Positions 27,901 through 35,419 of a stretch of DNA of 55,321 bases are shown in pieces. Positions within the stretch are counted from its first letter, which is position 1. Each line of letters opens with the position of its first letter. The position numbers and the translations under genes are program-made. The notes beneath the pieces are model-generated. The model saw nothing but the letters and a program-made list of their open reading frames with translations. It did not search any database and was not told the DNA's origin. The DNA comes from Flavobacterium collinsii. GTDB lineage: Bacteria; Bacteroidota; Bacteroidia; Flavobacteriales; Flavobacteriaceae. The DNA is taken from NCBI RefSeq assembly GCF_902804485.1, contig NZ_CADCST010000068.1, positions 1 through 55,321 of the forward strand. The letters are read 5' to 3'.

Positions 27901-29089
27901 TTTTGCCACTTTGACTGTTGATATAACTAACTGCTTCGGTGTTTCTGTTGAAAATCGTGATGCCGCCACCTTCTGTTCCAAAGTAGACATTGTGATTATT
28001 ATCAGTAACAATCGAACTTACCACATCAAAACTCATAGGAATCTTTTTAGAATTTTGATTGTAGTTGGAGAAATTAACATTTGAAATATCCCAAATGTTT
28101 ACGCCTTTGTAGTAGCAGCCAATCCACACGGAGCCTTTTCGATCAATAAATATCGATTTTACCTTATCAATTCCGTTGCTGTTGTTATTGCTGTTTATTT
28201 TTTGGAGGCTGTTGTCTTTTGCTAAAATGTAGATTCCGTCGTAAGCACCAATCCATAAGGAACCTTGTTTGTCAATCGCCAGTGATCGGATATCCGCATT
28301 GATTTCGCTGTATTTTTCATCAGGTAAAAAGGAAACAAATGCATTGGCATTTTTGTCCAGTTTTAGAAGGCCTTTGTTTTTTGTTCCCACCCACAAATTA
28401 CCCGAAGCATCTTCTGTAATGGCGACAACATTCAGCTGGTCTACAGAATTTAAAGGATAATTTTTAAAGATATATTTTCCGTTTTTTCTGCTGATAAGTT
28501 TGCATAAACCTTTGGTCGTTCCGATCCAGATTTCGCCTTTTTTGCTTTTGTGTATCGTGATAATATTGTTGCTTGGTACCGTTGTATCTTCAGTATCTGA
28601 GTGAAAAACCGAAGTGAATCTATTTGTCTTTTTGTTGTAAATAGTTATTCCTTTTGAAGTCCCAAACCACATTTCATCTCCAATTTCTTTGATCGACCAG
28701 ATAGCATTACTGCTTATGGTGTGATTGGTTTTGGTATGTAAATATCGCGTAAAACGATTATTGACCGGATCGTAACAGTTGAGCCCGTTGTAGGTCCCCA
28801 CCCAGATTTTTCCTCTATTGTCTTCTTCAATGGATAAAATATCATTGTTGCTGATCGAATGTTTATTGGTGACATCATTCCTAAAAATGGTGAATTTACT
28901 GCCATCGTATTTATTGAGTCCGTCACGGGTACCCAACCACATTTGTCCCAGTTTATCCTGATGAATTACAATAACGGAACTCTGCGAAAGACCGTCAGTA
29001 GTCGAGATGTTTTTGAGGCGGTATTTATTTTGGGAAAGTATATTTCCGGAAATAAAAAAGAGTAGCAGAAAGGCTATTTTGTATTTCAT
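24998..29089 (-). CDS. Hybrid two-component system (HTCS) sensor-regulator
   Basis: A 1363-residue one-protein sensor and transcription factor for the adjacent PUL. In order: signal peptide, about 14 propeller repeats with W-I-G-T-type motifs (two seven-bladed propellers, about 25-680), a Y_Y_Y domain (about 690-775), a transmembrane helix (about 783-803), HisKA with phospho-acceptor His845 (NISHEFRTPLT), HATPase, a receiver domain with Asp1157 (ISDVIMPE) and an AraC-type HTH (about 1262-1355). The periplasmic part binds an oligosaccharide and the HTH activates susC and downstream genes. The ATG at 29089 opens on a clean signal peptide; a frame extending to 29158 merely translates the 8-bp tandem repeat. 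Confidence 0.93.
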   Translation of the reverse strand: MKYKIAFLLLFFISGNILSQNKYRLKNISTTDGLSQSSVIVIHQDKLGQMWLGTRDGLNKYDGSKFTIFRNDVTNKHSISNNDILSIEEDNRGKIWVGTYNGLNCYDPVNNRFTRYLHTKTNHTISSNAIWSIKEIGDEMWFGTSKGITIYNKKTNRFTSVFHSDTEDTTVPSNNIITIHKSKKGEIWIGTTKGLCKLISRKNGKYIFKNYPLNSVDQLNVVAITEDASGNLWVGTKNKGLLKLDKNANAFVSFLPDEKYSEINADIRSLAIDKQGSLWIGAYDGIYILAKDNSLQKINSNNNSNGIDKVKSIFIDRKGSVWIGCYYKGVNIWDISNVNFSNYNQNSKKIPMSFDVVSSIVTDNNHNVYFGTEGGGITIFNRNTEAVSYINSQSGKNVKNDIKSMCLSADVLWIGTFSKGLSAYNINSKKIEDHRIAPDLNTLLKESGVYSIKAEGNDILWIGTFGKGLIRYNILSKTFEVIGNDTSQPEYLTNNIVRTMLVDEKKAIWIGTQNGLNYIPLNNSTSRKYSIKHYFFDSSSLSGDDILTLFQDSQKKIWVGTKAKGLHYFDGKKFCKINLKVGNTIITSIHSILEDDDKNLWISTNQGIIKYNTIQKTVVIYDQKDGLASNEFNDNSALKLDSNKFYFGSPSGVTFFDAKKISLNHYAPQVLITNLKIKNETIHPNDSIGILKKSITYTKTITLDYDKANFSIDFAIPNYIRSKNNQYSYRLVGLENNWTTTKNSEAIFAIQNPGTYTFEVRGANNDGVWNKVPTTLTVIVNPAPWRSIWAFLLYGTIIGLGIYGLIWIMKSKTALKQKLELEYIETKRIEENNLAKLDFFTNISHEFRTPLTLILGPLQQILANYNGTNEMYKKLLVIEGSANHLLSLINRLMDFRKLENHQVTLESAEGNIVKFTKEIFLSFIEYAKDGGYHYTFESTEEEIPLYFDRYKLERVFYNLISNAFRYTPKGGNIHLKITHDRENLFITVEDSGVGIAAEHIDKIFDLFYEVPMHNNVQKSYNKGTGIGLSIVKNIVKLHKGNIEVSNKQTGGVVFKVILPLGKSHLLDHEIIENFQISDAIEQYSSQLEPSETIEREDIADFVVNDEKQTILLVEDHKILRSFMKNLLKDEYNIIEAENGKVAFEKALQHVPNLIISDVIMPEMVGTELCSKIKENLKTSHIPVILLTSRTSLVYKFEGLESGADDYISKPFNLTEFKLRVKNLLNSTERLKNKFSNEDGFNPSEITVSSLDEELLKKAFKIVEENISNEQFDIPFFCTELGVSRTMLFLKIKAWTNYTPNEFIHEIRMKRAAQLLEQNKLNVSEVSYKVGFNNPKYFSKCFQKKYGETPTQFSDKFSRSSVIY

Positions 29090-29103
29090 AGCGGTTTTTT
29101 TTA

Positions 29104-29183
29104 GGTGCAAAGGTGCAAAGGTGCAAAGGTGCAAAGGTGCAAAGGTGCAGAGGTTCAAAGATTCAAAGGTTCAGAGGTTCAAA
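29104..29183. repeat. 8-bp tandem repeat directly upstream of the HTCS gene
   Basis: Ten contiguous 8-bp units: five exact GGTGCAAA at 29104-29143, then five diverged units (GGTTCAAA, GATTCAAA types). The array ends 14 bp before the HTCS start codon, so it occupies the leader or core promoter. On the minus strand each exact unit reads CACCTTTG, one base off the TAnnTTTG box. Confidence 0.93.
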
Positions 29184-29199
29184 GTTTTTCGGCACTGTA

Positions 29200-29298
29200 T
29201 GTCATTTCGACGAAGGAGAAATCTCATTAAGTAACTCCGTAACTAGAGTCCTTTCTTTGTCGAGTTTCTAGTGTGATTTCTCCTTCGTCCAAATGACA
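29200..29298. repeat. Inverted-repeat element (CATTTCGACGAAGGAGAAAT type)
   Basis: TGTCATTTCGACGAAGGAGA beginning at 29200 is mirrored by TCTCCTTCGTCCAAATGACA ending at 29298, an imperfect palindrome of about 99 bp. Words of this type are dispersed intergenic repeats in Flavobacterium-like genomes. The remaining sequence up to 29344 holds a TTTGCGCCTTTGCGAGATT word. Confidence 0.7.
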
Positions 29299-29344
29299 AA
29301 CGGTATGCTTAAAAAAGACTCTCCGACTTTGCGCCTTTGCGAGA

Positions 29345-30985
29345 TTATTTCTTCACGCGCCTTTGCAATTGATAATCATACAAGGAAGGAATTTTACTCA
29401 TAGGCGTATTTAAGAATTCAACATATGCGTCGGGATCATATTTTACCTCAAATTTGGCATTACCATTTACACCTATAATCCGGGCAAAAGGACCATCTTT
29501 CATGCCGTAAAGCAAGATTGGTTTGGTTATTTCAGTCGGGTTTTCAACCATAACATTCAGATTCCAGAACGCACTAAATGGTGCATGTGAAGGCTTCCAG
29601 TAATCGGCGCCTCCGCCTCCAAACAAATAATAACTGTTGTTTTTGTCCGGTTGTAGGTGTACAGTGATCTGATCGAATAAGTTTTGATGATTGGCTCCAG
29701 AATGCTGGTCTAAAAGAGCGTTGGTGAAAATCTCACAGTTTTGATAGACGTTTTTTGTTGCAAAAGTGTTGAAACTTAAAGGATGAACCGCTTTGTTGTA
29801 AATTTTAAGATTCCTGACCAATACATTATGCACACCACCTAAAGTAACGGTGTAATGAGACAAATGTGGTCCATCGGTAACAATATCCTGAATGGTAACA
29901 TTGGCAATCTCCTCGGCCAGAATTCCACTATCGGCATTCGTAATGACCACATCTTTGACCCAGCTATTGAAAAGTCTTGTTAAGAATAGGGCATTGTTTC
30001 CGGGTTCTACATGATGCGCGACTCTCGGAATATCCGGAAAGGTGAAATGCAGTTGTTCGATTCCAACTTCGCTTAAATGTTTCCACTCTACCAATTGTGC
30101 CTGATAACTTGGTTTTATAGTGATCGTAAGTGGCGTTTTGATGGTAATTTTTGAACCTGATATTTTGGTGATTTCAACCTGTTGTCTGACAATTGGCAGT
30201 TTTGGAAATTTCCAATGGTGTGAACCCGGTTTTACAGGAGCGCCCTGATATAAGTCTTTTATGATTTCGCCATTTTCACCGTCTTTATTGAACAGCTGTA
30301 ACTCGAGTATATCCCCAACTTTGATTCCTTTTACTTCGGAAACACTGATAGTATGCTCGCCTATGGTTCCGGAATTTACTTTTGCCAAAGGATTTGGAGT
30401 TGGTTCGTATTTATCGAGATAAGATTTTACTCGTTCCTTCGGAATTTGGGTCCAGATAATTCCGCCGGACCATGCATATTGGGAAAAAGGGAGGTCGATG
30501 TTGTTTTCGGGTTCGCGTTGTCTTTTATCAAATGTGGTTAAATATTCACGAAGTTCCGCCAAGGATTCCGGATCTTTGAAATACATCATGGGTCTCGGAC
30601 AATATATTTCGGTTCCTTTTTCACCTGAACCCATACCACGAAGTATGAAATTGCTTCTTTCCAGGTATAAAACAGCACTTACAATAATTCTTCCGGCAGG
30701 CAATTGCAAAATTACATTGCCCTGAACGTCATTTGCTGCTTCTATGGCTTTCAACAGCGCTTTTGAATCGTCTAGTCCATCATTTGCTTTTACGCCATAA
30801 TCGGTGGCGTTAATGATTTTTCCTGATTTTTCCGGAATTTGGCTTTCGCCGAAATGATATCCTGCATAACTGAAGTCAGGAAGGTAATTGTTTTTTGAAT
30901 CGGTTAGTATTTTTGGAGTCTGTTGACTAAATACAAAGCCAGACACAAAAAAACTGCAGCAAATCAGGATGGTTTGGGTATTCAT
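29345..30985 (-). CDS. Secreted right-handed beta-helix protein (pectate-lyase-like)
   Basis: A 546-residue exported protein. The mature N-terminus (LPDFSYAGYHFGE, then I-x-A-T-D-Y-G-V-K-A-N-D-G-x-D-D-S) is typical of pectate-lyase-superfamily beta-helix enzymes of Bacteroidota, often annotated DUF4955 or Pectate_lyase_3. Repeating coils such as NVTIQDIVTDGPHLSHYTVT follow. I cannot place it in a CAZy family or point to catalytic residues. The ATG at 30985 opens on the signal peptide; an upstream in-frame start at 31036 lies in a TTTCTCGCAAAGTCGCG repeat word. It is 188 bp downstream of uxuA on the same strand, so probably uronate-linked. Confidence 0.68.
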   Translation of the reverse strand: MNTQTILICCSFFVSGFVFSQQTPKILTDSKNNYLPDFSYAGYHFGESQIPEKSGKIINATDYGVKANDGLDDSKALLKAIEAANDVQGNVILQLPAGRIIVSAVLYLERSNFILRGMGSGEKGTEIYCPRPMMYFKDPESLAELREYLTTFDKRQREPENNIDLPFSQYAWSGGIIWTQIPKERVKSYLDKYEPTPNPLAKVNSGTIGEHTISVSEVKGIKVGDILELQLFNKDGENGEIIKDLYQGAPVKPGSHHWKFPKLPIVRQQVEITKISGSKITIKTPLTITIKPSYQAQLVEWKHLSEVGIEQLHFTFPDIPRVAHHVEPGNNALFLTRLFNSWVKDVVITNADSGILAEEIANVTIQDIVTDGPHLSHYTVTLGGVHNVLVRNLKIYNKAVHPLSFNTFATKNVYQNCEIFTNALLDQHSGANHQNLFDQITVHLQPDKNNSYYLFGGGGADYWKPSHAPFSAFWNLNVMVENPTEITKPILLYGMKDGPFARIIGVNGNAKFEVKYDPDAYVEFLNTPMSKIPSLYDYQLQRRVKK

Positions 30986-31173
30986 GGTTGTGGTTATTTT
31001 GGTTAGGTAGTTTCTCGCAAAGTCGCGAAGGCGCAAAGTTTTTTATGTATGCTTGTACAATGTTTCATGGAGACTGAGCACATCCAATTATTAAAAATCT
31101 ATAAATGCATTCATCTGCTTAAATCTTTTTAAATCTGCGAGAAACAAAAGGTTTGCGTCTTTGCGAGATTATT

Positions 31174-32358
31174 TTATAAAGACTTCACAATCCCCATTTC
31201 TAATCCTCTCAATTCGGCCAATCCCCTTAAACGGCCAATAGCAGAATATCCGGGATTTGTTTTTTTATTCAAATCGTCCAGCATTTGATGACCGTGATCC
31301 GGACGCATGGGCAACTGACTGTTGTTTCTTTTTTCAACTTCGAGAATTGCTTTTACAACTTCATACATGTCTACATCACCTTCCAGATGATTGGCTTCGT
31401 AAAAGCTGCCTTCGGCATCTCTTTGGGTGCTTCTTAGATGAATAAAATTCATTTTGTCGCCATGACGTCTTACGATTCCGGGCAAGTCATTATCAGCTCT
31501 TACTCCATAAGAACCGGTGCACATCGTGAATCCGTTTGATTTTGAATCGACAGCAGCCATCAATTCCATTAAATCTTCTTCGGTACTTACAACTCTCGGC
31601 AATCCAAGAATCGGGTAGGGTGGGTCGTCAGGATGTATAGCCATGAGAATACCTTTGCTTTCGGCAATCGGAATAATTTGTTTTAAAAAGAAGAAAAGAT
31701 TTTGCTTCAGCGTTTTTCTATCGATATGATTATAAGTGTTTAAAGTCGCCAGAAAATCTTCTATGCTATACGCTTCTTCGGCACCCGGAAGTCCTGCCAG
31801 TATGTTTTGCTGTAGTTTTACCTTATCAGCTGTTGTCATGGCTTCAAAGTATTTTGTTGCTTTTTTAATTTGATCTGCGGTGTATTCTTTCTCAGCTCCC
31901 GGCCTTTTTAGTATAAACAATTCAAAAGCCGCGAAAGCATTAATATCAAATCGTAATGCTTTTGAGCCATCAGCAACTTCATAGGCTAAGTCGGTTCTGG
32001 ACCAATCTAGAACTGGCATAAAATTATAACAAATGCATTTGATGCCGCACAAAGCCAGATTTAAAATGCTTTGTTTATAATTTTCAATGTATTGCAGATA
32101 ATTTCCGCTTTGTTTTTTAATGTCTTCGTGAATCGGAATACTTTCGACTACGGACCATGTTAATCCTGATATCCCTTTTTTAGAATCACCATTTTCATGT
32201 TCAATTTCGACTTTTCGTTTTAAAATTTCTTCAATACTCCAAACTTGTCCGTTGGGAATATGATGTAATGCGGTTACAATTCCGGTGGCTCCGGTTTGTT
32301 TAATATCTTGTAAAGAAACCGGGTCATTTGGTCCGAACCATCTTAACGTTTGTTCCAT
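31174..32358 (-). CDS. uxuA: Mannonate dehydratase UxuA
   Basis: A 394-residue cytoplasmic enzyme that dehydrates D-mannonate to 2-keto-3-deoxy-D-gluconate, a step of glucuronate catabolism. The sequence is canonical from its N-terminal [12 protein letters not shown] through [38 protein letters not shown] and the C-terminal RPDHGHQM metal-site segment. Length is normal for UxuA. It lies 64 bp after the SDR gene that probably makes its substrate. Confidence 0.96.
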   Translation of the reverse strand: MEQTLRWFGPNDPVSLQDIKQTGATGIVTALHHIPNGQVWSIEEILKRKVEIEHENGDSKKGISGLTWSVVESIPIHEDIKKQSGNYLQYIENYKQSILNLALCGIKCICYNFMPVLDWSRTDLAYEVADGSKALRFDINAFAAFELFILKRPGAEKEYTADQIKKATKYFEAMTTADKVKLQQNILAGLPGAEEAYSIEDFLATLNTYNHIDRKTLKQNLFFFLKQIIPIAESKGILMAIHPDDPPYPILGLPRVVSTEEDLMELMAAVDSKSNGFTMCTGSYGVRADNDLPGIVRRHGDKMNFIHLRSTQRDAEGSFYEANHLEGDVDMYEVVKAILEVEKRNNSQLPMRPDHGHQMLDDLNKKTNPGYSAIGRLRGLAELRGLEMGIVKSL

Positions 32359-32422
32359 TCTTTAAGTGTTTTATAAGTTTTCTACATGATTTTGAAAACC
32401 AGGCAAGCGTTTATTTTCTATT

Positions 32423-33235
32423 TTAAATACTGGTAGCAGCAAATCCTCCATCTACTTTTAAAATCGTTCCTGTTACAAATTTTGACATGTCGCTGCACAA
32501 GAACAAAAGGGCTCCATCGATGTCTTCCGGAGTTCCAAACCTTCCCATTGGAGTATGTTCAATTATTTTTTCGCCTCTTGGAGTTAGTTTTCCTTCCGGA
32601 GTCAATAATAGAGATCGGTTTTGTTCTCCTATAAAAAAACCGGGTGAAATAGCATTAACACGGATTCCTTCGCCATATTTAGACGCCAGTTCTACTGCCA
32701 TCCATTGCGTAAAATTGTCGATCGCAGCTTTTGAAGCGGAGTATCCCACCACTCTCGTTAAAGGTCGCTGTGCTGATGCCGATGAGATATTAATGATATT
32801 TCCTTGTTTCTGTTGGGCAAAAAGTTCCGAAAAGACTTGTGATGGTAACATCGTTCCAATAATATTCAGGTCGATTACTTTTTGTAAATCTTCGGTCTGT
32901 AGATTGTAAATTGCCTGATCAGGTCTAATAGTAGCTCCCGGCATATTTCCTCCCGCTGCATTGATAAGAATATCGAGACGGCCGTATTTTTCTACAATAA
33001 AATCTCTGGCTTTTTCCAGTTCTTCTTTGTTTAAAACATTCGCCTGAATGGCAAAAGCTTTTCCGCCATTACTTTCTATTGCGGCTACGGTGGCATTGGC
33101 TTTTTCGATAGATTGGGAGACTATTCCAGTAATAACGCCCTGCTTGGCCAAAACGTTGGCAAAATTACTTCCCAATACTCCGGCACCACCTGTAATTAAT
33201 GCAATTTTTCCTTTTAGATTAAATATTGAGTCCAT
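32423..33235 (-). CDS. SDR oxidoreductase, probable D-fructuronate reductase
   Basis: A 270-residue classical short-chain dehydrogenase with a glycine-rich nucleotide motif (TGGAGVLG, 15-22), NAAG (92-95), and catalytic Ser region 151-154, Tyr165 and Lys169 (YSASK). Directly upstream of uxuA, it probably reduces D-fructuronate to D-mannonate with NAD(P)H, replacing the unrelated long-chain UxuB of E. coli. Function is inferred from context; SDR specificity is hard to read from sequence. The 200-bp gap before it holds a coding-like remnant. Confidence 0.8.
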   Translation of the reverse strand: MDSIFNLKGKIALITGGAGVLGSNFANVLAKQGVITGIVSQSIEKANATVAAIESNGGKAFAIQANVLNKEELEKARDFIVEKYGRLDILINAAGGNMPGATIRPDQAIYNLQTEDLQKVIDLNIIGTMLPSQVFSELFAQQKQGNIINISSASAQRPLTRVVGYSASKAAIDNFTQWMAVELASKYGEGIRVNAISPGFFIGEQNRSLLLTPEGKLTPRGEKIIEHTPMGRFGTPEDIDGALLFLCSDMSKFVTGTILKVDGGFAATSI

Positions 33236-33435
33236 GTAAAGTTTTATGATTTATAGATTTTTGTCCGGTGAACAAAAAAGTGTTTTTAAATAGGGATGAG
33301 GTTATTTGTTACCGTCTGATCGTTTGGATTATTTCGAGAGCTTTTTTCGATTACTTCATAATTCTGATGAGGAATACAACAAATGCCCCCTTGTTCAGCA
33401 ATAACATCAATGATGTTTTGAATAATACTCCTGTT

Positions 33436-33885
33436 CTAAATTTTTACTTTAATCACAATTTTTTTAAGTGTTCCTTCGCCAATCATTGCCGCATGAACAT
33501 CTTCGGGAAACAAAATCGCAAACTGTTTTTCCTGTAATTCAAAAAACATATCCGGTTTGTCATAAAAGAAACGAACATCGCGTTCGTCATTATAATCTCC
33601 GTTTGGACTAATACATTTTTCTCTGGGTTTCCATGCAAAAGTCTCCGGTCCTTTGATCGAAATCTGGATGTCAATATTTTTATCGTGACATTCAAATCCT
33701 TTTATGCTTTCTTCTTTGGTTGTGCCTTCGCCAACTATCACAATTACTTTTAAGCCCTCGCCAATTTCAAAAGTACCTTCTTCAAGAGTACTGATGTTAT
33801 TTTGGTTTACATAGTCGAATGCTTTTTTAAAATTAGGATGCAGGCTGAAATATTTTGCCGCGCTTTGTAATGAATCTACAATCAT
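33436..33885 (-). CDS. YhcH/YjgK/YiaL family protein
   Basis: A 149-residue cupin-like protein of the YhcH/YjgK/YiaL family (DUF386). Characteristic segments are F-E-C-H-D-K-x-I-D-I-Q, the FAILFPEDVHAAMIGEG loop with putative metal-binding His, and the final K-I-V-I-K-V-K-I strand. Family members occur in sialic acid, gulonate and uronate loci and are thought to be sugar isomerases or anomerases. First gene of the minus-strand uronate unit, divergent from the LacI-type regulator. Confidence 0.87.
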   Translation of the reverse strand: MIVDSLQSAAKYFSLHPNFKKAFDYVNQNNISTLEEGTFEIGEGLKVIVIVGEGTTKEESIKGFECHDKNIDIQISIKGPETFAWKPREKCISPNGDYNDERDVRFFYDKPDMFFELQEKQFAILFPEDVHAAMIGEGTLKKIVIKVKI

Positions 33886-34158
33886 TGTTATTTGGTTTTT
33901 ATGTTTTTTAAGCTCCTGGATTCATCCTTGATTGAATTGATTTAGAAGCGATTACTAATTTGTTTTTTGCTTTATGTAGTTTGTTGTAAAATACTGGTAA
34001 TTATATTGTTATGCTCTGTTTTGATTCTGATGTCAGTAAAGGTCAAAAGCTTTTTTTTTAACTACCAACCTTACTTTTTAACAGATCAGAGAAATACTCT
34101 TAAATCCGTTAAAAATGCAAATCATACTATTATTTTTACTTAATGCTATGATTTTTTA

Positions 34159-34191
34159 ATACACATGTGTATATTTGCGTGTGCGCACACG
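34159..34191. promoter_or_regulatory. Pair of perfect palindromes, candidate LacI-family operators
   Basis: ATACACATGTGTAT (34159-34172) and CGTGTGCGCACACG (34178-34191) are both perfect 14-bp palindromes with centres 19 bp apart. The second has the central CG typical of LacI-family operators. They lie between and across the start regions of the two face-to-face promoters described here, a good position for repression of both by the adjacent regulator. Confidence 0.6.
34170..34177 (+). promoter_or_regulatory. Candidate -7 box for the LacI-type regulator gene
   Basis: TATATTTG matches TAnnTTTG. At the 19-bp position upstream there is ATG instead of TTG (34148-34150). Transcription would start near 34184, inside the second palindrome, giving a leader of about 105 nt. 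It overlaps the first palindrome by three bases. Confidence 0.5.
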
Positions 34192-34199
34192 GTATTTTA

Positions 34200-34229
34200 C
34201 AAATGTATATAAAAAGTTAGGTAAAACAA
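34200..34229 (-). promoter_or_regulatory. Promoter of the YhcH-SDR-uxuA unit
   Basis: On the minus strand: TTG (34227-34229), exactly 19 bp, then TACATTTG (34200-34207), a full match to the Bacteroidota consensus. The predicted start near 34193 places the CGTGTGCGCACACG palindrome at the very beginning of the transcript. The leader to the YhcH start is about 300 nt. Confidence 0.7.
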
Positions 34230-34289
34230 CTCGTTTTTGATAAAAAAAATATTAATTTGAAGTGATTAGCAAAATCATTTAACTTAAAA

Positions 34290-35333
34290 ATCAGCAATAT
34301 CATAACTATAAAAAAAATCGCGGAACTGGCTAACGTTTCCCCAGGAACTGTTGACAGAATCATCCATAATCGGGGGCAGGTTGCTCAGGAAAATGTAGAT
34401 AAAGTAAATGCTATTATCGAGGAGTATGGCTACAAACGAAATATTTTGGCCAGTAATCTGGCGTTGAATAAAAAATTTCATTTTGCAGTATTTTTACCTC
34501 AATATGAAAATCTGGAATACTGGAAAAGTCAGATTGCGGGTATAGAAAAGGCAGCTGTAGAGTTCGGTAAATTTGGCATTGTTCTGGACTATTTCTTATA
34601 TGATTTTAATACGACTTCGTTCAAAGAGGCTGTTAAGAAAGTATTGGATTTTGAATGTGACGGTTTATTGTTTGCTCCTATTTTCTATGAAGAGTCTATT
34701 CAGTTCCTGACAGCATATAAGAAGACAAGTATTCCCGTAGTGATGATTGACTCTAATATTGATTCCGGTACAGCTCATGCTTACATAGGGCAGGATGCTT
34801 TTCAGAGTGGTTATCTAGCAGGAAGATTAATTAGTTTTGCTGTAAAAAATGAAAGACAGGTTCTGATTTTTAAGATTACCAGAGAGATCGAAAGTACCTC
34901 GGTATATTTGCAGCGCATTGCTGGATTTCATTCGTTTTTTAAGGGGCAGGAGCACCTTAAGAATTTTAAATTTTCAGAAGTGACCCTAAAAGATTCCGGA
35001 ATCGATCAATTGAATTTGAATATGTTTGAAGGAATCAACAGTGTTTTTGTACCGAATTCGAGAGCGCACATCGTTGCCCAATTTTTAGAAGAAAACAATA
35101 TAAAAGGCGTTCGGATAATTGGGTATGATTTATTGGAAAAAAATATCGAATACCTGAACAAAGGTGTAATTGACTTTTTGATCAACCAAAGGCCGGAAGA
35201 GCAAGGGTACATGGGAATTCATTATTTGTATAAAAAATTGGTCTTACAGGAAGCGGTAGAAGACACGCATTACATTCCGTTAGAAATTATTTTAAAAGAA
35301 AATTATGTACCAACAAACCGGAAAGGTTCTTAA
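34290..35333 (+). CDS. LacI-family transcriptional regulator, no canonical start codon
   Basis: The frame is open from 34266 to the stop at 35333 and encodes a complete LacI-family protein of about 347 residues: HTH (ITIKKIAELANVSPGTVDRI, then IHNRGQVAQENVDKV), hinge, and a periplasmic-binding-like sugar domain (IGYD and DSNIDSGTAHAYIGQD segments). The only standard start in frame, TTG at 34446, would delete the whole DNA-binding domain. By alignment with the usual N-terminus, the start should fall near ATC-AGC-AAT-ATC at 34290; no ATG, GTG or TTG occurs there. Either a rare ATC/ATA codon is used or a point mutation or base error removed the ATG. It is divergent from the uronate genes and probably represses them. 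Confidence 0.75.
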   Translation: MSNIITIKKIAELANVSPGTVDRIIHNRGQVAQENVDKVNAIIEEYGYKRNILASNLALNKKFHFAVFLPQYENLEYWKSQIAGIEKAAVEFGKFGIVLDYFLYDFNTTSFKEAVKKVLDFECDGLLFAPIFYEESIQFLTAYKKTSIPVVMIDSNIDSGTAHAYIGQDAFQSGYLAGRLISFAVKNERQVLIFKITREIESTSVYLQRIAGFHSFFKGQEHLKNFKFSEVTLKDSGIDQLNLNMFEGINSVFVPNSRAHIVAQFLEENNIKGVRIIGYDLLEKNIEYLNKGVIDFLINQRPEEQGYMGIHYLYKKLVLQEAVEDTHYIPLEIILKENYVPTNRKGS

Positions 35334-35358
35334 GATCGATTCTGTAGATTTTTTAGCA

Positions 35359-35389
35359 AACCCGACAGGTTTCAAAAACCTGTCGGGTT
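35359..35389. terminator. Palindrome between convergent genes, possible bidirectional terminator
   Basis: 14-bp perfect stem AACCCGACAGGTTT (35359-35372) / AAACCTGTCGGGTT (35376-35389) with a 3-nt loop. It lies 25 bp after the regulator stop and 30 bp beyond the DUF4861 stop. T-runs are weak on both strands. The CCCGACAGGTTT palindrome also looks like a dispersed repeat of this group. Confidence 0.6.
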
Positions 35390-35419
35390 CGAAAATAGGT
35401 TAAACCTTTAGAAAAAAAA

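Noticed and set aside
29090..29158. Longer N-terminus of the HTCS protein
   Set aside because: It only translates the 8-bp tandem repeat (period of 8 residues, L-C-T-F-A-P-L-H) and would bury the signal peptide.
33268..33537. 89-codon plus-strand ORF over the YhcH-SDR gap
   Set aside because: It runs antisense into the well-supported YhcH coding sequence and shows no domain; the minus-strand reading is better.
34446..35333. 295-residue protein as the full regulator
   Set aside because: The upstream frame encodes a textbook LacI HTH in the same frame; the TTG is internal.
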